A DNA stretch of 64,000 bases from Aminomonas paucivorans DSM 12260 (GTDB taxonomy: Bacteria > Synergistota > Synergistia > Synergistales > Synergistaceae), in NCBI RefSeq assembly GCF_000165795.1, contig NZ_CM001022.1, positions 434,001 through 498,000 of the forward strand, read 5' to 3'. Shown piece after piece: positions 53,422 to 62,936 of this stretch. The notes under the pieces were generated by a model that saw only the letters and a list, made by a program, of their open reading frames with translations, had not been told where the DNA came from and searched no databases. The position numbers were made by a program, and so were the translations under genes. How positions within the stretch are numbered: the first letter of the stretch is position 1; each line of letters starts with the position of its first letter.

Positions 53422-55116
53422 CTAGCCCTTCTTCTGTTCCTTCGCCCAGGAGTCCTTGAGGGACACGGTGAGGTTGAACAGGGGATGCTCCCCTGTGGAA
53501 TCCCCGTCGGCGCAGAAGTAGCCGTGGCGCAGGAACTGGAACCGTTCCCCCGGGGCGGCCTGTGCCAGGGCTGGTTCCACCAGGGCGGGAAGCTCCGTCA
53601 GGGAGGCGGGGTTCAGGTAGTCCTTGTAGTCCTTGTCCGGGTCCATGTCCCCCAGGTCCCGGAGGGTGAACAGGTGGTCGTAGAGACGCACCGTGGCGGG
53701 CACCCCGTCCTGGGCGCGCACCCAGTGGAGGGTCCCCTTGACCTTCCGTCCGTCCGGGGCGTCTCCCCCCCGGCTGTCCAGGTCCACGGTGCAGCGCAGT
53801 TCCGTCACCTGCCCCGCCTCGTCGGTCACCGCCTCTCGGCAGGTGATCAGGTAGGCGTGCTTCAGCCGCACCTCCCTGCCCGGGCTGAGGCGGAAGAAGC
53901 CCTTGGGCGGGTCCATGCGGAAGTCGTCCTGCTCGATGTACAGCTCCCGGCCGAACGCCAGGGTCCGGCTGCCCGCCCCCGGGTCCTCCGGGTTGTTCTC
54001 CGCCGGAAGCTCGTCCACCCGGTCCTCGGGCCAGTTCTCCAGCACCACCTTCAGGGGGCGCAGCACCGCCATGCGCCGCAGGGCGGTGCGGTTCAGCTCC
54101 TCCCGGAGGCAGTGCTGGAGCAGTTCGATCTCCACCATGCTGTCCGCCCGGGCCACCCCGATCTCGGCGCAGAAGCGCCGGATGGAGGAGGGGGTGTAGC
54201 CCCGCCGCCGCAGGCCGCTGATGGTGGGCATCCGAGGGTCGTCCCACCCGGAGACGATCCCCAGGGTCACCAGCTCCAGGAGGCGGCGCTTGCTCATGAC
54301 GGTGTAGCTCAGGTTCAGCCGGGCGAACTCGAACTGCCGGGGTCGGGAGGGCACGGAGACGTGCTCCAGGAACCAGTCGTACAGGGGGCGGTGGTCCTGG
54401 AACTCCAGGGTGCAGATGGAGTGGGTGACCCCCTCGATGGCGTCCTCGAAGCCGTGGGCGAAATCGTACATGGGGTAGACGCACCAGGTGTCCCCGGTGC
54501 GGTGGTGGCTCCGCTTGAGGATCCGGTACAGCACCGGGTCCCGCAGGTTCAGGTTGGGGCTGGCCATGTCGATCTTGGCCCGCAGGACGCAGGCCCCCTC
54601 GTCGAACTCCCCCCGGGTCATGCGCCCGAAGAGGTCCAGGTTCTCCTCCACGGAGCGGTCCCGGTAGGGGGAGAGGGAGCCCGGACGGGTGAGGGTGCCC
54701 CGGCCGGCTCGGATCTCCTCCGGGGAGGAGGAGTCCACGTAGGCCAGACCCTTGCGGATCAGCTCCACCGCCCAGGCGTGGAACTGGGCGAAGTAGTCCG
54801 AGGCGTAGCGCAGCTCCGCCCACTGGAAGCCCAGCCAGCGCACGTCCTCCTGGATGGACCGGACGTACTCCGTCTCCTCCTTGGCGGGGTTGGTGTCGTC
54901 GAAGCGCAGGTTGCACCGCCCCCCGAACTGTTCCGCCAGGCCGAAGTTCAGGCAGATGGACTTGGCGTGCCCGATGTGCAGGTAGCCGTTGGGTTCCGGG
55001 GGGAAGCGGGTCACCACTTCCCGGGTCTTGCCCTCCTCCAGGTCCCGGGTGATGATCTCCTCCAGGAAGTGCAGGCTCTTGCGCGGCGCGTCCGCTTCGC
55101 GGGCCGGTTCGTTCAC
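53422..55116 (-). CDS. glnS: Glutaminyl-tRNA synthetase
   Basis: A 564-residue class I synthetase charging tRNA-Gln. It has [20 protein letters not shown] (HIGH motif), [11 protein letters not shown], the KMSKS-like [28 protein letters not shown], and a C-terminal two-barrel anticodon-binding part (TCREAVTDE...[22 protein letters not shown]). Length and order match bacterial GlnRS rather than GluRS. Having GlnRS implies a direct route for Gln-tRNA. It is a single gene, with the AraC-type regulator divergent from it. Confidence 0.96.
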   Translation of the reverse strand: MNEPAREADAPRKSLHFLEEIITRDLEEGKTREVVTRFPPEPNGYLHIGHAKSICLNFGLAEQFGGRCNLRFDDTNPAKEETEYVRSIQEDVRWLGFQWAELRYASDYFAQFHAWAVELIRKGLAYVDSSSPEEIRAGRGTLTRPGSLSPYRDRSVEENLDLFGRMTRGEFDEGACVLRAKIDMASPNLNLRDPVLYRILKRSHHRTGDTWCVYPMYDFAHGFEDAIEGVTHSICTLEFQDHRPLYDWFLEHVSVPSRPRQFEFARLNLSYTVMSKRRLLELVTLGIVSGWDDPRMPTISGLRRRGYTPSSIRRFCAEIGVARADSMVEIELLQHCLREELNRTALRRMAVLRPLKVVLENWPEDRVDELPAENNPEDPGAGSRTLAFGRELYIEQDDFRMDPPKGFFRLSPGREVRLKHAYLITCREAVTDEAGQVTELRCTVDLDSRGGDAPDGRKVKGTLHWVRAQDGVPATVRLYDHLFTLRDLGDMDPDKDYKDYLNPASLTELPALVEPALAQAAPGERFQFLRHGYFCADGDSTGEHPLFNLTVSLKDSWAKEQKKG

Positions 55117-55292
55117 GTGGGGTCCCTCCCCTTTCCTTCGTGTCTCCCCAAGGGGGCTGCATCTCCTTATTGTGGCACGTGGAGAGGAAGAACGCCAACC
55201 GATTCCCTCCCTTCCCGAGGGGCCCAGGTGCGCAAGAACGGACAGGAGGCCGGGGCGAACTTTCTGTAGGCTCCTGTGTGGAGGTGATGCCC

Positions 55293-56156
55293 GTGAGGGA
55301 AGGTACCCGAGAGGCGTACGAAGAGAGGATCCTCCTGGCGCAGCGGTACATCTGGCAGCATCTGGACGAACCCATCCGCCTGGAGGACCTGGCCCGGGAG
55401 GTCTCGTTCTCCCCCTACCACTTCCATCGGCTCTTCGCGGGGCTGGTGGGGGAGTCCGTGGGGGAGTACGCCCGACGCCTGCGTCTGGAGCGGGCCGCCC
55501 TGGAGCTGCGCTACGGCTCCCGGGATCTGGTGACGGTGGCTTCAGATGCGGGATACGAGACCCAGGAGGCCTTCACCAGGGCCTTCCGGAGCCACTTCGG
55601 CGTCCCCCCGGGGGCCTACCGTCAGGGGGCCCGATCCTCCCGCGACCCCTCCGTGAGGCCGCGATCCCCGCACCACCCTGAAGGAGGAGTTCCCATGAAC
55701 GTGGAAATCCGGACCCTGGAGCCCCTGGACGTGGCCTTTCTGCGCCACACCGGTCCCTACGCGGAGTGCGCCGCCGCGTGGGAGAAGCTCTGCTCGTTCC
55801 CCAAGCTGCAGAAGACCTTCGGCCCCGGGACCCTGTTCCTCGGCATCTGCTACGACGACCCGGACGTGACGGAGCCGGACAAGATCCGCCTGGACGTGTG
55901 CGCCACCGTGCCCCCGGGGTTCGTCCCCGACGAGGGGCTCTCGGTGCAGCGCCTCGCCGGGGGGGACTACGCGGTGTACCTGCACACGGGGCCCTACGAG
56001 GGGCTCCACGACGCCTACCGACGCATCTTCGGCCAGTGGCTTCCCGGAAGCGGCCGGGAGGTGCAGTTCGCCCCGAGCCTGGAGGTGTACCTGGACGATC
56101 CGACCCGCACCCCTCCGGAGAAGTGCCGCACGGAGATCCGCATCCCCCTGAAGTGA
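55293..56156 (+). CDS. AraC-family regulator with GyrI-like effector domain
   Basis: A 287-residue regulator. The N-terminal AraC-type double HTH (about 10-115) has [30 protein letters not shown] and [30 protein letters not shown] Pro/Ser linker leads to a GyrI-like small-molecule-binding domain ([49 protein letters not shown]), the Rob/BmrR-type effector module. GTG at 55293 is seven bases after GGAGGT; an ATG at 55287 sits too close to it. Target genes unknown; stress or drug response is typical. Confidence 0.92.
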   Translation: MREGTREAYEERILLAQRYIWQHLDEPIRLEDLAREVSFSPYHFHRLFAGLVGESVGEYARRLRLERAALELRYGSRDLVTVASDAGYETQEAFTRAFRSHFGVPPGAYRQGARSSRDPSVRPRSPHHPEGGVPMNVEIRTLEPLDVAFLRHTGPYAECAAAWEKLCSFPKLQKTFGPGTLFLGICYDDPDVTEPDKIRLDVCATVPPGFVPDEGLSVQRLAGGDYAVYLHTGPYEGLHDAYRRIFGQWLPGSGREVQFAPSLEVYLDDPTRTPPEKCRTEIRIPLK

Positions 56157-56181
56157 GGCCGACGGCCCCGGTGTTTTCGAG

Positions 56182-56208
56182 AAAGCGCCCCTTCGGGGGC
56201 GCTTTTTT
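56182..56208 (+). terminator. Intrinsic terminator after the AraC-type gene
   Basis: AAAGCGCCCC-TTCG-GGGGCGCTTT (56182-56205) with a UUCG tetraloop, followed by TTT. A second small hairpin (GGGCGACG/CGTCGCCC, 56213-56233) follows. The rest of the space to 56448 holds nothing else I recognise. Confidence 0.92.
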
Positions 56209-56448
56209 GATGGGGCGACGTAAGGCGTCGCCCGAAAGTGCTAGGGTCGGACCAGGAGGAAAGAAAGGGGCTTCGAGGGTTTTCGCCGACGAAGTCCCGG
56301 AAAACGGAGAAACCGGCAATCTTCTGTCGGTTCAATCGGGACTCCGGGCACTTGCGGGAAACGGGGAACTCCTTAGGATGGCAGTGAAATATCTGTCGGC
56401 GTTTATCGCATACGAACTATTGCTTTTATGTAGAAAGAAGGCGTGTTC

Positions 56449-57441
56449 GTGTCCAGGGATCTCAGCTCTGTCCGATTGGCTCGTCTTCACGAACTGATGC
56501 GGCTCTTCCACGAGACCCCCCGCCCCTCCCGGAGGCATCTCCTCCAGCGGCTCGGATACCAGTGCGACCGGACCCTGGAACGGGATCTGAAGCTCCTTCG
56601 GGAGGAGTTCGACGCGCAGATCGAGTACGACCCTCGCTACCGCACCTACTCCATGAAGGGGCGAGGGCGTTTTCTGCTCCGTGCGGAGCTGAACGATCGG
56701 GAGGTCACCCTGCTGGCGGCGGGGTTGGGCATGGCCGCCCACTTCCTGCCCCACCTGGCCCGGGACGGGGAGGTCCTCTGGAACAAGCTCAAGGGCCTGC
56801 TGCCGGAGAATCTGGCGGCCCAGGGGGAGCGGCTCGGCCGCTGCGCCGTGGTGGCCCAGCCCGTTTCGGCCCTGGACCCGGGGGTCTTCGAGGCCCTCCT
56901 GGGGGCCATCGCCAACCGCCAGAGGGTGCGGTTCCGGTACCGCTCCCCCTACGGGGACAAGGCCTTCCGGGAACAGCACGCGGATCCCTGGGGGGTGTTC
57001 TTCCGGGCCCATGCCTGGTACCTCTGGGGGCGCACGGTGGCCCACGGAAACGAGAGCACCTGGCGGGTGGGGCGCATCCGCTCCCTGGTCCCCCTGGGGG
57101 GGGAGGACTACGTCCCTCCTCTCGGCGACGAGTGCCTCGCCTCCCTGGCGGCCTCGGCCTGGTATGCAGCACCGGGGGAGGGACGCCATCCCGTCTCGGT
57201 GCGCATCCGCCCCCCCCTGGCCTCGGTGGTGTCGGAGACCCGGTGGCATCCCTCCCAGGTTCTGGTGCAGCAGGACGACGGGGCGGTGGTGCTGGCTGCC
57301 CGGGTCCCGGATCTGGACGAGGTGGCCCGGTGGGTCCTGGCCAGCGCCCCCTGCGCGGAGGTGCTGGAGCCCTCCGCTCTGGCGGACCGGGTCCGGGAGC
57401 TGGCCCTGGAGGTGGCGGGGATTCCGGAGCCCGCGCCCTGA
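56449..57441 (+). CDS. WYL-domain transcriptional regulator
   Basis: A 330-residue regulator. A winged-helix N-terminus (ARLHELMRLFHETPRPSRRHLLQRLGYQCDRTLERDLKLLREEF) is followed by the WYL core (RVRFRYRSPYGDKAF, DPWGVFFRAHAWYLWGRTVAHG, WRVGRIRSLVPLG) and a WCX-type C-terminal domain. WYL domains bind nucleotides or nucleic acids and control stress, DNA-damage or defence genes in other bacteria. No defence genes are seen around it. The GTG at 56449 has AAGG at seven bases; a GTG two codons earlier is the alternative. Confidence 0.88.
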   Translation: MSRDLSSVRLARLHELMRLFHETPRPSRRHLLQRLGYQCDRTLERDLKLLREEFDAQIEYDPRYRTYSMKGRGRFLLRAELNDREVTLLAAGLGMAAHFLPHLARDGEVLWNKLKGLLPENLAAQGERLGRCAVVAQPVSALDPGVFEALLGAIANRQRVRFRYRSPYGDKAFREQHADPWGVFFRAHAWYLWGRTVAHGNESTWRVGRIRSLVPLGGEDYVPPLGDECLASLAASAWYAAPGEGRHPVSVRIRPPLASVVSETRWHPSQVLVQQDDGAVVLAARVPDLDEVARWVLASAPCAEVLEPSALADRVRELALEVAGIPEPAP

Positions 57442-57474
57442 CGTTTCCCTTTGCCCTTCCATGATAAGGTCCAC

Positions 57475-57520
57475 CGCACACGCCCCCGGCTCGGGTTCTC
57501 CCGGCCCGGGGGCGTGTGCG
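57475..57520 (+). terminator. Long hairpin after the WYL regulator
   Basis: A 15-bp perfect outer stem (57475-57489 with 57506-57520) holds a smaller CGGG-TTCT-CCCG stem inside. TCTTCC follows. It separates the regulator from the CbiR-like gene. Confidence 0.7.
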
Positions 57521-57639
57521 TCTTCCCGTCGAGGGAAGGGGTTTGCGGCCCGGGGGCACAGGCGAGGAGAATGGGGAAGGGAAACCTTGCCGGTCCCCTT
57601 CGGAAAGCGACGTGTTCGGGAAAGGAAGGAGGAGGGGCG

Positions 57640-58473
57640 GTGGAGAAGGGGAACGGGCCCTTCGTGGGCTTGCGGGTGGGGGCTCCCTCCTGTGTCCGCC
57701 CCGTGGGGACCCTGGAGAACGCGGTCCTCTTGGCGAGGCAGGTGCAGGACGTGGAGCTGGTGTTCTGGGATTGCCCGGAGGGGTGCAACCTTCCCGGGCA
57801 GGAGGAGATTTCGGGGCTCCGTCGCCTGGGGAAGGAGGCGGGGCTGTCCTACACGGTGCACCTTCCCTCGGAGGCCCGCCTGGGGAGCGTTCAGGAGACG
57901 GAACGCCTCGGGGCCCTGGACCAGTGCCTGCGCTGGATGGACCTCTGCCGTCCCCTGGAGCCCTTCGCCTGGGTGCTGCACCTCTGCGGGGACGAGCGGG
58001 GACGGATCCCCTCCCGGGACGGGGCGCGGTGGCAGGATCGGTGCAGCCGGTCCCTGGAGGCGCTGTGCGCCGCCGCGGAGCGTCCCCGGGACCTCTGCGC
58101 GGAGACCCTGGACTACGACTTCGCCTGGGCGGGGGAGCTGGTGGAGGAGCATGGCCTGGGGGTGTGCCTCGACGTGGGGCACCTGGTGGCGGGGGGATGG
58201 GACGTGGAGGCCTCCTTGAAGCGGTGGCTGGACCGGACGAAGGTGCTGCACCTCCACGGGGTGCGCCGGGGGGAGGATCACGTGAGCCTCTCCTGGCTGG
58301 CCCCGGAGGTCCGTCGGCAGGTCTGGAGCGCCCTGGACCGGGACCCCCGTCCCCGGGTGGGGACCCTGGAGGTGTTCACCCCGGAGGATCTGGAGGATTC
58401 CCTGCGGGTCCTGGCGGCGGACCGGGCGCCCCGCGGAAGTCGGAAAGGAGGAGAAGACCTTGATTTCTCGTGA
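57640..58473 (+). CDS. cbiR: CbiR-like cobamide-remodelling phosphodiesterase
   Basis: A 277-residue TIM-barrel protein of the AP-endonuclease-2/xylose-isomerase-like superfamily. The start RVGAPSCVRPVGTLENAVLLA, VELVFWDCPEGCNLPG, YTVHLPSEARLG, ETLDYDFAWAGELVEEHGLGVCLDVGHL and VLHLHGVRRGEDH agree with what I know of CbiR, which cleaves cobamides so the lower ligand can be exchanged. The metal ligands expected of the fold (Glu, His, Asp, His, Glu) can be placed in these blocks. GTG at 57640 has GGAGG seven bases upstream. The B12-dependent mutase in this window gives it a purpose. Another sugar-phosphate-isomerase-like role cannot be excluded. Confidence 0.65.
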   Translation: MEKGNGPFVGLRVGAPSCVRPVGTLENAVLLARQVQDVELVFWDCPEGCNLPGQEEISGLRRLGKEAGLSYTVHLPSEARLGSVQETERLGALDQCLRWMDLCRPLEPFAWVLHLCGDERGRIPSRDGARWQDRCSRSLEALCAAAERPRDLCAETLDYDFAWAGELVEEHGLGVCLDVGHLVAGGWDVEASLKRWLDRTKVLHLHGVRRGEDHVSLSWLAPEVRRQVWSALDRDPRPRVGTLEVFTPEDLEDSLRVLAADRAPRGSRKGGEDLDFS

Positions 58474-59662
58474 CCTTCTGGAGACCCTGTTCTCCGCCTT
58501 CAGCATCGAGCGGTGGAACGACCACCCCCGCCCGGTGCGGCTGGTGGAGATGGACAAGCAGGCCCACAAGGGGATCATCGCCTTCCTCGTGGCCCGAAGC
58601 GACGGGGGGCTTTCGGAGGAGGACCTGCCGGAGCTGGCGGAGGCGCTGGTGTTCGAGTTTCTCCAGAGGGTCGTGCTCACGGACCTGAAGCCCCCGGTGT
58701 TCTACCGTCTCATGGAGAGCGCCGCGCCGGAGCTGAACCGTTGGGTGCTGGACCAGTGGGAGCGTCCCCTGGAGGAGCTTTCCCCGGAGCTGTTCCGGCG
58801 GTTCGGAGCGTACCTGGAGGGATGGGGGAGCCGGACCCCCCTGCGGGCCGTGACGGGGGCGGCGAACTACCTGGCCACCTCCTGGGAACACCAGCTCATC
58901 CACCCCCTGGCGGCGGGGCTCTTCGGGGCGGCGGAGACCCGCAGGGAGCTGAGGGCCCGGCTGGAGGAGCACATGACGGTTCCCCTGGTGCGCCACACCC
59001 TGCTGCGCCTGGCGGAGGCCCCCTCCTCCCGGACCTGCGACTTCGTGGACCTGGTGGCGCAGCTGCGCTTCCAGAAACGGTGGACCCGCATCCCCCGCAT
59101 CCCCGAGACCTCCGTGCTGGGGCACATGTTCTTCGTGGCCCTCCTGGGCTACCTGCTCTCCCTGGAGCTGGGCCTTTCCCCCCGGCGTCGGGCCTGGAAC
59201 TTCTTCGCGGGGCTCTTCCACGACCTGCCGGAGGTGCTCACCCGGGACGTGATCTCCCCGGTCAAGAAGGTGGCGGGACTGGAGGGGCTGCTCAAGGGGC
59301 TGGAACGGGACCTGATGGGGGAGAAGGTCTACCCCCTGCTCCCCCATCAGGTGGCGGCGGACCTGCGGTTCTTCACGGAGGAGGAGTTCGTCGACCGGGC
59401 CCGGTCGCCCCAAGGGGAGGTCCGCCCCTGCCCCGAGGAGGAAGAGGGGGATCGGCGGGAGGGGGAGGGCTGGACGGTGGTGGACGGAAGGCTGCTGGAC
59501 TGGGGGGACAAGTTCGCCGCCTACCTGGAGGCCGCCCTGTCGGTGCGCTACGGGGTGAAGCCGGAACTGCTGACGGAGGCCTGCGAGAGCCTGCGGGAGG
59601 GGTACGGAGGCCGTCCCGTGCGGGGGCGGAGCTTCGCCTATCTCTTCGACGCCTTTCGCTAA
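58460..59662 (+). CDS. HD-domain hydrolase (YfbR-like)
   Basis: A 400-residue protein overlapping the previous gene by 14 bp, from a TTG start after GGAGGAG. The central HD domain has the metal ligands in ETSVLGHMFFVALLGY, FFAGLFHDLPEVLTRD and a late DWGDKFAAYLEA, as in the HD_3/YfbR group of nucleotidases. An N-terminal helical part (about 1-180) is extra compared with the roughly 200-residue YfbR. A phosphohydrolase acting on a nucleotide is likely; with the CbiR-like neighbour, a nucleotide product of cobamide cleavage is one possible substrate (inference). Confidence 0.8.
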   Translation: MISRDLLETLFSAFSIERWNDHPRPVRLVEMDKQAHKGIIAFLVARSDGGLSEEDLPELAEALVFEFLQRVVLTDLKPPVFYRLMESAAPELNRWVLDQWERPLEELSPELFRRFGAYLEGWGSRTPLRAVTGAANYLATSWEHQLIHPLAAGLFGAAETRRELRARLEEHMTVPLVRHTLLRLAEAPSSRTCDFVDLVAQLRFQKRWTRIPRIPETSVLGHMFFVALLGYLLSLELGLSPRRRAWNFFAGLFHDLPEVLTRDVISPVKKVAGLEGLLKGLERDLMGEKVYPLLPHQVAADLRFFTEEEFVDRARSPQGEVRPCPEEEEGDRREGEGWTVVDGRLLDWGDKFAAYLEAALSVRYGVKPELLTEACESLREGYGGRPVRGRSFAYLFDAFR

Positions 59663-59902
59663 GGGAGGGGGCTAGGGGGGATCCGCAAAAAGGGCGAAGG
59701 AGCCGCCGGTGCGGGCGGCTCCTTCCGGGGGTTGGGACGCAGGGTCCCATAAGGGGAGAGAGAATTCCTCTCGGGGCTGAAGAGAAGCTGATCCCAGGGG
59801 GGCGACCGAGGGCGGGCGCCGTTTCTCCCCGAAGGGGGAGGGGATCAAACCCCGATGGACAGAGCATAGCGCAGGTTCGGGAAAAGCGCAACATGGTTGC
59901 GG
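59663..59902. terminator. Intergenic region with strong hairpin between convergent genes
   Basis: A 12-bp stem (59696-59707 with 59714-59725) is the likely terminator for the HD gene. A second weaker palindrome, CCCCGAAGGGGG, is at 59827-59839. No gene or known RNA element was recognised in the remainder up to the DUF364 stop. Confidence 0.6.
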
Positions 59903-60766
59903 TTATTTTTTCTCCCCTTCCCGTTCCCTCGTCAGGGTCACCCGATCGGCGCATTTCCCGAAGAAGTGGTACCCCGATCCCGCCTCCGCCAGGAGGTCCA
60001 GCAGGTCGTCCGCCCCGGTGACCCGGATGCCTCCCAGGAGGGACACCCCCCGGCGGAAGAAGGCCTCGGGGTACTGGCTGGCGGTGGGACCCACCAGCAC
60101 CACCCGGGCCCCGGGGCGGACCAGGGAAAGCAGCCCCTCCAGGGTATCGTTCACCAGGGTGGTACCCGTGACCACCACCAGGTCCGCCCCGGGAATCCTC
60201 CGGGGAGCCTCTTCCGCGGGGGCGTAGAAGGGCATCTCGTCGGCCTTCAGGGTCCGGGGATCCATCTCCAGCACCGTGAAGGGCTTGCGCTCCCCCTTGA
60301 GGCGTTTCATGAAGGGCGCCAGGGCTCCCACGATCACCACGTTCTCCCCGTCCACCAGTTCCACGCTGTCCAGAGCGTCCGGTCCCGGGACCACCCGGTA
60401 GCCCCGGAAGCCCTCTCGGGCCTCCAGGGAGGTGGACAGGGCGTTGAGCACCGCGATCCCCAGGGCCTTCTTCAGGGGGGTCCCTCCGTGGGATTCCTCC
60501 ACGATCCGGGCGACGGGGGTTCCCCGCAGCCTCCCCGAGAGGGGCATGGCCCGGGCGGAGCTGGGGCAGCACACCGCCTCGGGGATCGCCTTCACGGGGG
60601 TGAAGCTGATGCCTCCCGCGCCGTCGCTGAGCTTGACCCCCGTGAAGAACAGGCCGAACACGGCCCGCTCCAGGGTGAGGCCCTCGTAGAGGGTTTCTCC
60701 CAGACGTTCCCGCAGGTGCCCGGCGGTCTCCCGAAGGATCGCCCCGGGGGTGAAGTCGGGAGTCAT
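59903..60766 (-). CDS. DUF4213/DUF364 putative metal-chelation protein
   Basis: A 287-residue protein. The N-terminal enolase-N-like DUF4213 part (GLFFTGVKLSDGAGGISFTPV) and the Rossmann-like DUF364 part (VVIVGALAPFMKRLKG, LVVVTGTTLVNDTLEGLLSL, VVLVGPTASQYPEAFFRRG, GYHFFGKCADRVTL) are both clear. A crystal structure of this family led others to propose heavy-metal chelation. The ATG overlaps the methyltransferase stop (ATGA), so the two are translated together. It is the last gene of the transporter operon. Its reaction is unknown. Confidence 0.85.
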   Translation of the reverse strand: MTPDFTPGAILRETAGHLRERLGETLYEGLTLERAVFGLFFTGVKLSDGAGGISFTPVKAIPEAVCCPSSARAMPLSGRLRGTPVARIVEESHGGTPLKKALGIAVLNALSTSLEAREGFRGYRVVPGPDALDSVELVDGENVVIVGALAPFMKRLKGERKPFTVLEMDPRTLKADEMPFYAPAEEAPRRIPGADLVVVTGTTLVNDTLEGLLSLVRPGARVVLVGPTASQYPEAFFRRGVSLLGGIRVTGADDLLDLLAEAGSGYHFFGKCADRVTLTREREGEKK

Positions 60767-61821
60767 CGGGGGGTCCCCAGGGGTTTGCAGGCCCGGTGGA
60801 CCAGGGAGGGACCCAGGTTGCCCGGGATCTCCACCCCCTCGCCCAGGGGCTCCAGCCCCGCCTCCCGGAAGAGGTCCAGGAACGTCTCCACGTGGCACAG
60901 GGGGTGTCCGAAGCTCTGGAGACACTGCTCCAGGTCCTGGATGCCCGGGGCGGAGGAGGTGCAGCCGGGGCGGCAGAACCAGTGGTGGGACACCAGCATC
61001 CCCCCCGGGCGCAGGGCTGCGGCGGCCCGGGAGAGGAAGTCGGGAAGCTCCTTGCGGAACTTGTAGAGCAGGTGGGAGACCAGGATCAGGTCGTAGGGCC
61101 CCCCCAGCTCTCCTTCCATGGCGTCGCCTCCCCGGGTTTGCACGCGGTTTTCCAGTCCCGCCTCGGCGATGTAGGGTTCCGCGAAGGGGATCACGTGGGG
61201 TTTGTCCAGCACCGTGGCCCGCAGGTTCCGGTTCTCCTGGCAGAGGGCCAGGGCGTAGAGCCCGTGCCCGCCCCCCACGTCCAGCAGCTCCCGGGCCTGG
61301 GCAAAGCCCTTCCACTCCGTCACCGCCCGGACCACCCCCTGAAGCTCTCCCTGGAGGGCCCGCTGGGCCAATGCCTGGATGAAGGGCTCGCTGGGGCCGT
61401 CGGCGAAGGCTCCCCGGGGAGGTTCCTCCATCCGGAGGGTGGAGTCCAGGGAGCGCCAACGGGACCCCTCCGTCCCGCTTTGGAGGAACCAGGTTCCCTG
61501 GTAGAGGGGGCTGGTGGACACCAGAGCCTCCGAGGCCAGGGCGCTGTTGCGGTACCGGTCCCCGGGCTCCTTCACCAGAAGCCCCAGGTCGCAGAACACC
61601 TGAAGGTAGCTTCGGCAGAGGCTTCCGTGGATCCGAAGCCCCTCCGCCACCTCCTCCCGAGGGGTCTCGCCCCGGGTTTCGAGCCAGTCGAAGAGGCCGC
61701 AGCGGAGGCCCGAGGCCACGGTCTCGTAGACCTTGAGGCCTTCCGCCACGGACTGGAGGGTGCGCAGGGCCCGGGGGCGTTCCTGGGCCGCCAGGCGGGG
61801 GGCGATGCGGGGCTTGTACAT
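60763..61821 (-). CDS. SAM-dependent methyltransferase (O-methyltransferase type)
   Basis: A 352-residue protein: an N-terminal winged-helix dimerisation domain (about 25-110, VYETVASGLRCGLFDWLETRG) and a Rossmann methyltransferase domain with LLDVGGGHGLYALALC (SAM-binding motif I), ATVLDKPHVIPFA, and LILVSHLLYKF. It resembles small-molecule O-methyltransferases of natural-product pathways. GGAGG eight bases before the ATG at 61821 fixes the start. It is placed between a metal-type binding protein and DUF364, which suggests it modifies a chelator or corrinoid. Confidence 0.85.
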   Translation of the reverse strand: MYKPRIAPRLAAQERPRALRTLQSVAEGLKVYETVASGLRCGLFDWLETRGETPREEVAEGLRIHGSLCRSYLQVFCDLGLLVKEPGDRYRNSALASEALVSTSPLYQGTWFLQSGTEGSRWRSLDSTLRMEEPPRGAFADGPSEPFIQALAQRALQGELQGVVRAVTEWKGFAQARELLDVGGGHGLYALALCQENRNLRATVLDKPHVIPFAEPYIAEAGLENRVQTRGGDAMEGELGGPYDLILVSHLLYKFRKELPDFLSRAAAALRPGGMLVSHHWFCRPGCTSSAPGIQDLEQCLQSFGHPLCHVETFLDLFREAGLEPLGEGVEIPGNLGPSLVHRACKPLGTPR

Positions 61822-61851
61822 GGATTCGTCCTCCTTCAAATGATTTTCAGT

Positions 61852-62904
61852 CTACCGACGGGAACCCAGGGGATCGAAGAACCCTTCGATCCGGGCGTCC
61901 GTGGGGGCGGAGCCGTAGAACGCGGCGTAGAAGTCCCGGGTCTCCTTCTTCAGGTCCAGGTCCAGGAAGCGCTCCGGGTAGAGGGTCTTGGCCAGCCAGA
62001 GGAAGCCCAGGATGGCCTCGGGGGAGGGACGGTCCCACCAGAAGGCGCCGATGGGGCAGGTGTGGAGGTTCCCCTCCTTCACCGCCCTCAGGTTCCGCAG
62101 CTGGGGGTGCCCGGCCACGTCCGCCTTGGTCAGGGGGCGCCCCTCGTTGGGGCTGATGAGGATCACCTCGGGATTCCAGGCCAGGAGCTGCTCCACGTTC
62201 ACCTCCCGCACCTTGCCCAGTTCGGAGGCCACGTTGATCCCTCCGGCGGTGCGGATCAGGGCCTCCCCCCACCAGGCGCTTCCGTTGGTGTGCAGGAAGT
62301 CCCCCAGCAGGTAGTAGACCCGCTTGCGGTCCTTCTGGGGGATGGAGGCGGTGCGGTCCGCCAGGAGCTTGAGCTTCCTCTCCCAGTAGGCCACCAGCCT
62401 GGCGGCCCGCTTTTCCTGCCCCAACAGCTCGCCCAGCATGCGAAACTCCTGAAGCAGCTTGGGCACGTCCGCCCGCCCCGTGAGCACCTGCACCACCGGC
62501 AGTCCCGCCTCCTCCAGCTGTTTGTTGCCCTTGGAGGCGGTGACGCTGGCGATCACCACGTGGGGCTTCAGCTTCAGGGCCTCCTCCACGTTCACGTTGT
62601 CGAAGGACCCCGCGTCGGGGCTCTTGGCGAAGCGGGGAAACAGGTCCACCAGGGCGGGAAAGCGCTTCATGTCCGGCTGCCCCACGATCCGGTCGGCGCA
62701 GCCCAGCACCGCCACCTCGTGGGTGGCCCCGCCGTAGCACGTGATCAGCACCCGGCGGATCTCCCCGGGAACGGTGACCTTCCTGCCCCCCATGTCCGTG
62801 ACGATCCGAGGAGCGGCCAGGGCGGCTCCCGCCGCCAGCAGCACCCATCCCGCTGCCAGGACTCCCCAAACTGTCTTTTTCCACCTTCCCTGCATCCGCA
62901 CCAT
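61852..62904 (-). CDS. ABC transporter periplasmic binding protein (BtuF/FepB type)
   Basis: A 350-residue exported binding protein. The ATG at 62904 after AAGGAG starts a signal peptide (MVRMQGRWKKTVWGVLAAGW, hydrophobic core, AALAA cleavage). The mature part has IVTDMGGRKVTVPGEIRRVLI, ALKLKPHVVIAS, WNPEVILISPNE and a long backbone helix, as in class III metal-chelate binding proteins. No lipobox Cys is present, so it is soluble in the periplasm. Likely ligand: iron-chelate, haem or corrinoid. Confidence 0.88.
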   Translation of the reverse strand: MVRMQGRWKKTVWGVLAAGWVLLAAGAALAAPRIVTDMGGRKVTVPGEIRRVLITCYGGATHEVAVLGCADRIVGQPDMKRFPALVDLFPRFAKSPDAGSFDNVNVEEALKLKPHVVIASVTASKGNKQLEEAGLPVVQVLTGRADVPKLLQEFRMLGELLGQEKRAARLVAYWERKLKLLADRTASIPQKDRKRVYYLLGDFLHTNGSAWWGEALIRTAGGINVASELGKVREVNVEQLLAWNPEVILISPNEGRPLTKADVAGHPQLRNLRAVKEGNLHTCPIGAFWWDRPSPEAILGFLWLAKTLYPERFLDLDLKKETRDFYAAFYGSAPTDARIEGFFDPLGSRR

Positions 62905-62936
62905 CCCGTCCACGCTCCTTCGTTCGATTCGGGCGT

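Noticed and set aside
56449-57441. WYL regulator as a marker of a defence island
   Set aside because: Flanking genes are a regulator, a CbiR-like enzyme and an HD hydrolase; none resembles a known defence gene, and there is no mobile element.
57442-57639. Cobalamin riboswitch before the CbiR-like gene
   Set aside because: The region is dominated by a long terminator-like hairpin and lacks the conserved aptamer segments.
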